A program made the translations under genes and the position numbers. From contig JBGCDD010000054.1 in assembly GCA_045105075.1 (NCBI GenBank), forward strand, positions 1 to 18,584: a stretch of DNA of 18,584 nt. Reading direction: 5' to 3'. Position 1 is the first letter of the stretch. Every line of letters starts with the position of its first letter. The DNA comes from JBGCDD01 sp045105075. GTDB taxonomy: Bacteria; Pseudomonadota; Alphaproteobacteria; Rhodobacterales; Rhodobacteraceae. Under the pieces are notes generated by a model. The model did not search any database, was not told the DNA's origin, and was given only the letters and a program-made list of their open reading frames with translations. Shown in pieces: positions 5,176 to 11,200 of this stretch.

Positions 5176-7836
5176 TTACAGAGCGGGATCAAAGTCCAGG
5201 CCAGCCGCGAGGTCGGCGCCCAAAACCGCCTCGGCGGAGTCCACGCCCATGCCGCCGGCGTCGATCGCGCAGGCATCCGCTCCACAAGCATCGCCATCCG
5301 CGCCACCGTCGGCGCCGCAGGCATAGCCCGAGCAAGAGCCGTCGTCCTCTTCGCGGGCCCGCGAGGCTTCGTTGCCTTCGTTATTTTCATTGCCCTCGTC
5401 ACTTTCGTCACCCTCGTCGCCTTCATCTCCCTCATTGGATTCGTTGTTTTCATTGCCCTCGTTGTTTTCGTCGCCTTCGTCACCTTCGTTGTTTTCATTG
5501 CCTTCGTTGTTTTCATCAAATTCGTTGTTTTCGTCACTTTCGTTATCTTCGTTGTTTTCATCACCTTCGTCGCCTTCATTGCCTTCATCGCCATCAAAGC
5601 CGGTGTCCGGGTTGGCTTCATTGCCTTCATTGCCTTCGTCTCCTTCATCAAATTCGTCGTCCTCGTTGCCTTCGTCACCCTCTATGCCTTCATCGCCTTC
5701 ATCGTTCTCATTGTCCTCATCGGACTCGTTACCCTCGTTTGCCTCATCACCCTCGTCCCCTTCCAGGCCTTCGTTGCCTTCATCGCCCTCGTTGTTCTCG
5801 TCGCCCTCATCACCCTCGTTGTCTTCGTTGCCCTCGATGCCCTCGTTGCCCTCATCCCCCTCGTCACCCTGAGAATCCGCAGGACCGCTTTCGTTGCCCT
5901 CATTGCCCTCATCAGCCTCGTCGCCTTCGTCGTCCTCATTGCCCTCATTGCGCTCGTTGCTTTCGTCGCCCTCATCGCCCTCACCGTCCTCGTTGCCTTC
6001 GTTCAGCTCGTTGTTCTCGTCGCCTTCGTCATTCTCGTCATCTTCATTGCCCTCATCGCCCTCGTTGGCCTCGTCGCCCTCATTGGCTTCGTTGTCTTCA
6101 TTGCCTTCGTCGGACTCATCGCCTTCATCGTTTTCGTCGCCCTCATCGCCTTCATTGCTTTCATTGCCCTCGTCGCCTTCATTCAGTTCATCACCTTCTT
6201 CGCCCTCGTCACCTTCATCGCCTTCATTACCTTCATTGCCGTTCTCAGGGATTGATTCATCGCCCTCATTGCCTTCGTCATTTTCGTTGTTTTCGTTGTT
6301 CTCGTCGTTTTCATTGCCCTCGTCGTTTTCATTGCCTTCGTCGTTCTCGTCGCCTTCATCAAACTCGTCGGCTTCGTTGTTCTCGTCGCCTTCGTTGTTT
6401 TCGTCGTTCTCGTTGCCTTCGTCGTCTTCGTTGCCTTCGTCGCGCTCGTCGCCTTCATCGCCCTCATCACTTTCGTCGCCCTCATTGGCTTCGTTGTGTT
6501 CGTTGCCTTCGTCACCTTCGTTGCCTTCGTTGCCCTCATCGTTTTCGTTGTTCTCGTTGCCTTCATCATTTTCGTCGAATTCATCGCCTTCATTGGCTTC
6601 GAAGCCATCATTGCTCACGTCGCCGGGTTGGAATTCGTCGCCTTCGTTGCCTTCATCAAATTCGTCACCCTCGTTGCCTTCATCGCTTTCATTGCCTTCA
6701 TTCAGCTCATCCCCTTCGTCGCCTTCATCGTCTTCATTCGCTTCATCGCCTTCGTTTAACTCGTCGCCTTCATCACCTTCATTGTCTTCATTTCCTTCGT
6801 TGCTCTCATTGCCTTCATCACTTTCATTGCCCTCGTCGTCTTCGTTGTTTTCATTTTCCTCGTCGCCCTCATCGTTTTCATCGCCTTCATCGCCCTCGCC
6901 GTCGCCTTCCTGAATGCCTTCATTGCCTTCGTTGCGCTCATCGTTTTCGTTGCCCTCATTTCCTTCGTCGCCTTCAGAGCCTTCAGAGCCTTCGTTCAGT
7001 TCATTGCCTTCATCATTTTCGTCGCCTTCGTTGTCTTCATTGGATTCATTGCCCTCGTTGCCTTCGTCACCTTCGTTGTTTTCATTGTCTTCATCCGCCT
7101 CATCGCCCTCATTGCCTTCATTGCCTTCGTCCAGTTCATTGCCTTCATTGCCTTCATCGCCTTCGTCAAATTCATCGCCTTCGTTGTTTTCATCGCCCTC
7201 GTTGCCGCCGCCTATCGTTTCTTCGCCTTCGTCGCCTTCGTTGCCTTCGTTGCCTTCATTGTCTTCGTTGGCTTCATCACCCTCGTCGGATTCGTCATTT
7301 TCATTGTTTTCGTCGTCTTCATTTATCTCGTCGCCTTCATTGCCCTCATCACCTTCGTCGCTTTCGTTGTCTTCATTGGCCTCATTGCCCTCGTTGCTTT
7401 CATCACCCTCGTCACCCTCATCGCCCTCAAAGCCCTCGTTGGCCTCGTCACCCTCGTCGCCCTCATTGTTCACCGTGCCCTCATTGCCCTCATTTCCCTC
7501 ATCCCCTTCGTCGTTCTCATTGCCCTCGTCGTTTTCGTCGCTCTCGTCGTTTTCGTTGCCTTCATTGCTTTCGTTGTTTTCATCAAACTCGTCGCCTTCA
7601 TCGCTTTCGTTGTCTTCGTTGTTTTCGTCGGATTCATTACCCTCGTCGCCTTCATCCAATTCATTGCCCTCATCGGCCTCATCACCTTCATTGCCCTCGT
7701 CCGAGGTCGCTTCTGGATCAATCGGAGTGCCGCCAATGACCTTGCGCGCCGCGCCCGGGAGCATCGCAACGACACCTTGCTCAGACCCCGCGAGCCATAC
7801 TTTGAGAAAACGAAAGGGATTTACAAAAAATGTCAT
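5176..7836 (-). CDS. Extremely acidic [D/N]-E-X repeat protein with a Cys-containing C-terminal tail, function unknown
   Basis: I do not recognise this 886-residue protein. Residues 1-45 are ordinary and non-acidic (start MTFFVNPFRFLKVWLAGSEQ, with amphipathic character, then KVIGGTPIDPEATS). Residues 46-824 are an almost unbroken triplet repeat [Asp/Asn]-Glu-X. X is mostly Gly or Asn, with Ser, Asp and Ala, and at scattered sites Phe, Leu or Ile. About one residue in three is Glu, and I see no Lys, Trp, Tyr, Met or Cys in the repeat. Residues 825-886 form a distinct tail with four Cys in two C-x4-C pairs (CSGYAC and CGADAC), ending in LDFDPAL. The protein must be strongly anionic and probably disordered or extended unless it binds cations such as calcium. 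The start at 7836 is chosen because GGAG lies about 8 nt upstream; the frame stays open to an ATG at 8055, which lacks a ribosome binding site. It follows the RTX-Hint gene on the same strand after 444 bp. Alternatives include a cation-binding matrix or surface protein, or an expanded low-complexity protein without a defined fold. Confidence 0.72.
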   Translation of the reverse strand: MTFFVNPFRFLKVWLAGSEQGVVAMLPGAARKVIGGTPIDPEATSDEGNEGDEADEGNELDEGDEGNESDENNEDNESDEGDEFDENNESNEGNENDESDENDEGNENDEGDEGNEGNEGTVNNEGDEGDEANEGFEGDEGDEGDESNEGNEANEDNESDEGDEGNEGDEINEDDENNENDESDEGDEANEDNEGNEGNEGDEGEETIGGGNEGDENNEGDEFDEGDEGNEGNELDEGNEGNEGDEADEDNENNEGDEGNEGNESNEDNEGDENDEGNELNEGSEGSEGDEGNEGNENDERNEGNEGIQEGDGEGDEGDENDEGDEENENNEDDEGNESDEGNESNEGNEDNEGDEGDELNEGDEANEDDEGDEGDELNEGNESDEGNEGDEFDEGNEGDEFQPGDVSNDGFEANEGDEFDENDEGNENNENDEGNEGNEGDEGNEHNEANEGDESDEGDEGDERDEGNEDDEGNENDENNEGDENNEADEFDEGDENDEGNENDEGNENDENNENNENDEGNEGDESIPENGNEGNEGDEGDEGEEGDELNEGDEGNESNEGDEGDENDEGDESDEGNEDNEANEGDEANEGDEGNEDDENDEGDENNELNEGNEDGEGDEGDESNERNEGNEDDEGDEADEGNEGNESGPADSQGDEGDEGNEGIEGNEDNEGDEGDENNEGDEGNEGLEGDEGDEANEGNESDEDNENDEGDEGIEGDEGNEDDEFDEGDEGNEGNEANPDTGFDGDEGNEGDEGDENNEDNESDENNEFDENNEGNENNEGDEGDENNEGNENNESNEGDEGDEGDESDEGNENNEGNEASRAREEDDGSCSGYACGADGGADGDACGADACAIDAGGMGVDSAEAVLGADLAAGLDFDPAL
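5365..7701 (-). repeat. 9-bp-unit coding repeat ([D/N]-E-X triplets, about 260 units)
   Basis: The + strand shows 2,337 bases of degenerate TTC/CTC-(G/A)TC or (G/A)TT-GCC units. On the coding strand they read Glu (GAA/GAG), Asp or Asn (either codon) and mostly GGC or GGT Gly. The triplet phase is broken only at about five short Gly/Pro/Thr-containing linkers: EETIGGG, IQEGDGEG, IPENG, GPADSQG and NPDTGFDG. A further in-phase irregular stretch is QPGDVSNDGFEA. Codon third positions vary freely while the residue pattern is kept. Because the unit lacks stop codons in most frames, long spurious open frames run on both strands here. Confidence 0.95.
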
Positions 7837-8280
7837 GAGGGTCGCTCCGTTAAGGTCTGGGCCGCCGATGCGTCGCGCAAAGGCCGCCAAATTTTGAGAA
7901 AGAGAAGTCGAAGGCACGAAAGTACGATTTGCGTTTGGCCATTGTGCACAGGCGGAACGCCTTGAGGCGGGATCACACATCCCGCACTCCGCCGAACCGT
8001 CATCGTTGCAAAACGCATCATCGTTGAGGTCAAACTCACAATTCTGAGCCCACATGGAACAACGCGCTGCCTATCAATGCTCTGGAAAAGTCATCAAAAG
8101 CTGCCATCCCACGGGCCACCACATGAGACGCCAGATTGCAAAACCGCTCAAGCTTAATGTTTTGGCCCGAAAAAGCGCCTAATTACAGAGCGTTGCGGGT
8201 CAAACCCCAAGAGCGACCCCAAAAACGTGCGCACAAAACGCCGTCTTTTTCAGCAAATGTGCGTCTCGGCCTGCCAGATA
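7837..8280. other. Intergenic region between RTX-Hint gene and acidic-repeat gene
   Basis: This 444-base gap lies between two minus-strand genes. Its lower half (7837-8055) is open in frame with the acidic-repeat gene and would encode a Cys-rich stretch (FCNDDGSAECGMCD), but its codon use is less GC-biased and no ribosome binding site precedes the ATG at 8055. I treat it as leader or promoter DNA. The GGAG ribosome binding site for the start at 7836 is near 7845. A candidate terminator lies at 8221-8264. I see no clear promoter. Confidence 0.5.
8221..8264 (-). terminator. Candidate terminator downstream of the RTX-Hint gene
   Basis: On the minus strand CGCACA (8263-8258) can pair with TGTGCG (8235-8230) around a loop of about 22 nt, followed shortly by a run of five T (8225-8221). 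The stem is short and the loop long, so this is only a possible weak terminator 17 bp after the RTX gene stop. Confidence 0.28.
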
Positions 8281-11200
8281 CTAGCCAGCCGGCGCAAAGC
8301 CAGCCAAATGGTCCGGCAGTTCAATTCTCGGCAATGTCATTCGCGCAGGACAGAGTTGTCGTACGCCGCCGCGCGCCACAAACAGGTCGGGAAAAAGGCT
8401 GGCAACTTCGCAGCGCGCCGCTGGTCGAAGGGCTTTGACAGCCTCAGTGCCCAGATACAGGCTCTCGGTCGGAGCGCCATTTGCAAAAATGATCTGATGG
8501 GTTTCAAACAGCAGGTGGAAATAGGTGATCTCGTTTCGCCCCTGCGCGATACGGGCCTGCCCGCCCCGGGTGCGAACAAGATGGGTGGCGCGCACCAAAA
8601 CCTCTTCGCCGTCCTTGCGCAACAACACCGCATGCTGTGGTGACACAACCAAAGGGCGGTCCGCGCCAATCAAGTCCGGCGCCAGAAAAACCGGACGTAA
8701 CCGAGGTGACAGCGCCAATTCCTGCGCCCCGATCCGACACCGTCCGATCCACAAAACAGGCATCACACCGTTGTCGCGCGTCACCACAAGATCACCTTTT
8801 TGCAAATCCTGAATGCGTCTTTGACCGTGAAGTGTTGCGATTTGTGTGTCTTGCCCAAAACACACAACGCCCGTGTTTTCCGCAGTGTAAAAGGCGCTAT
8901 CCGCCGTCGCGCCCTCAAAGGTCAGCCCGCCTGTGCCAAACTTGTCGTTGTCGGAATATTCTGCACCTGACACGCCGTCATTGGATTGATTGAGAATGCC
9001 GTCATCGGCCTGATCCGCGTGCAGCTCGCCCAGGTGGTCATAAAACCCCGACAAATCGATAAAGTCATTGTTGGTCGCATCGCCATCGTTCAGCGTGCCG
9101 GAATTGCCTGTGTTGAAGTCGCTGATTGTGTCAACACCGTCGCCAGCTTCGTAGATAAACGTATCGTCACCGGTCCCGCCTGTGATCGAACTGTTTCCAA
9201 TCCCCGCGTCAATCGTGTCATCCCCGGCACCGCCATCCAGGGTCGCATTGCCGATTTCACTGATAAGCAAGTCGTTGCCAGCACCGCCATCGACACTGTC
9301 GTTACCGCGTTGCGAATTGATGACATCATCGCCATCGCCGCCGGCAATTGAATCGTCGCCATCGCCCGAAAAAACCGTGTCATTGCCCTTGCCAGCGTCT
9401 ATTTTATTGCTGCCGATAAAGCCCGGGTTGCCCGCTTCGTCATCGATATAGTCGTCGCCATCGCCAGATGTGACACTGTTGTTGCCGTCACCATAATAGA
9501 TCGTGTCGTCGCCAGATCCGCCCGTGATCGTGTCGGATCCATCGCCGCTTTCCACGTGAATGCCGGCGCTATCCGCGGTTGCATCAACCACATCTGCTTT
9601 CGAGGACAGGATCAGCCCTTCGATTTCGCTGAATTCCACCGTATCCACGCCGTCGGTGATGGAACCGGCCTCATCGCCTTTGTAGGTGACCGTGACCGGC
9701 CCGGTGACGGCCGAAAAATCCAGCACGTCCCAATCCGTGCCGCCCTCGCCGCCGCTGACCGTGTCGTTGCCAAAACCATCCTCAAAGACGATTGTATCAG
9801 AGTCGTCCCCGCCCTGAACGACATCGTCACCGCTGCCCCCTTTCAGCAGATCGGCGCCCGAGCCGCCTTCAAGACTGTCATCGTCAGCGCCGCCATCCAG
9901 CGTGTCGTCACCGGTCCCTCCCTCAAGCGTATCATTGCCGTCGGTGGCAATGATACTGTCATCCCCGGTGCCGCCCACCAGACTGTCATCGCCGGAGGAG
10001 TTCATCAGCGTGTCGTTGCCCGCGCCACCGATTAGCGTGTCATCGCCGGTGCCAGTCATCAACAAATCGTCGCCCGCACCGCCGTCGATATAGTCAGACC
10101 CGGCACCGCCGGAAATCGTGTCGCCACCGGCGCCACCGGCAAATATGTCATCGCCAGCGCCCCCGGTGATCAAATCATCACCGTCGCGCCCGTCGCCCTG
10201 AACACCCGCACTTTGCGAGCTTGCGTCCAACGTATCGCCCTGATCGGTCAGCTCCAGCTTTTCAATCTCTGAGAACGTCAAAGTCCCCGAACTGTTGACG
10301 ACCTGGCCTGCTTCCTGGGCCGTGATGGTCACGTCCACGCCTTCCGTAAGCGCGCTCAGCCGCAGCGCGTCATCATCATCTCCGCCTTCCCCGCCCGCAA
10401 TAGTGTCGGCGCCAAAACCATCCTCGACCAGAATATCATCCGCGTCGTCGCCGGCATTGATCTCATCCGCGCCGCTGCCGCCTGTGATCGTGTCCTGCCC
10501 TGCCCCTGTGCTCAGCTCGAGCCCGGCAGTGTCGGCGCTGGCGTTCACCACGTCCGACCCGCCCCCGGTCACAATCGCTTCGACTTGCGAGAACGTCGCT
10601 ATGTCGGCGCCATCACTCAACGTGCCAGCTTCGGCCCCGGTAAAAACGACATTGACGTCGTCGGACAAGGCCGCACCATCAATTGTATCGCTGTCCACAC
10701 CGCCTTCGCCGCCAGTGATCTGGTCGTTGCCAAAACGATCGCCCAACACGAACTGATCCGCATCATCACCGCCCGACATCGTGTCTGCACCGCGCGCAAG
10801 ATCCGAGATGTCGAATGTTGCGTTGCTCCCGGTGCCAAACAGCGCCACATCATCGCCGCTGACAACAGCGCCGGTGACGGCGGCCTCAGTTTCCGCCTCT
10901 AGCACGACGTCGCCAACTGTGATGCTGTCCAGGTGCAAATTGCGATCGCCGGCGTCGGCGCCTGAATCACCTGGGTCAAAGTCGTTGACAAAGCGCACTT
11001 CCAGAGTGTCAGGCACACCGCCGGGCAACGCGACGATCACATCCTGGAACGCCCCGGGAGCAGCGGGGTCAAAGGCCGCCCCGCCATCCTGGGCCCAGGT
11101 GACTTCACCGGTGTGCACCAGCACGCCATCGGCATAGACCTCAAATTCGGGGTTCACGTCGTTTCTGTCGCTGCCCCCGATGGACAGGGTGACGTCGGAA

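Noticed and set aside
5365..7701. CRISPR array or non-coding satellite
   Set aside because: There are no constant repeats separated by unique spacers; the unit is 9 bp and in phase with one protein frame.
5365..7701. Collagen-like Gly-X-Y protein
   Set aside because: The third position is often Asn, Ser, Asp, Ala or Phe rather than Gly, and Pro is almost absent, so a triple helix is not supported.
4870..7897. Very long + strand open frames across the repeat (hydrophobic Phe-Val-Ala, Arg/His/Cys-rich and Ser/Pro-rich translations)
   Set aside because: All arise because the 9-bp unit of the minus-strand gene has almost no stop codons in other frames. They have no sensible ends and no supported starts, and the acidic minus frame alone has an ordinary head, a distinct tail and a ribosome binding site.
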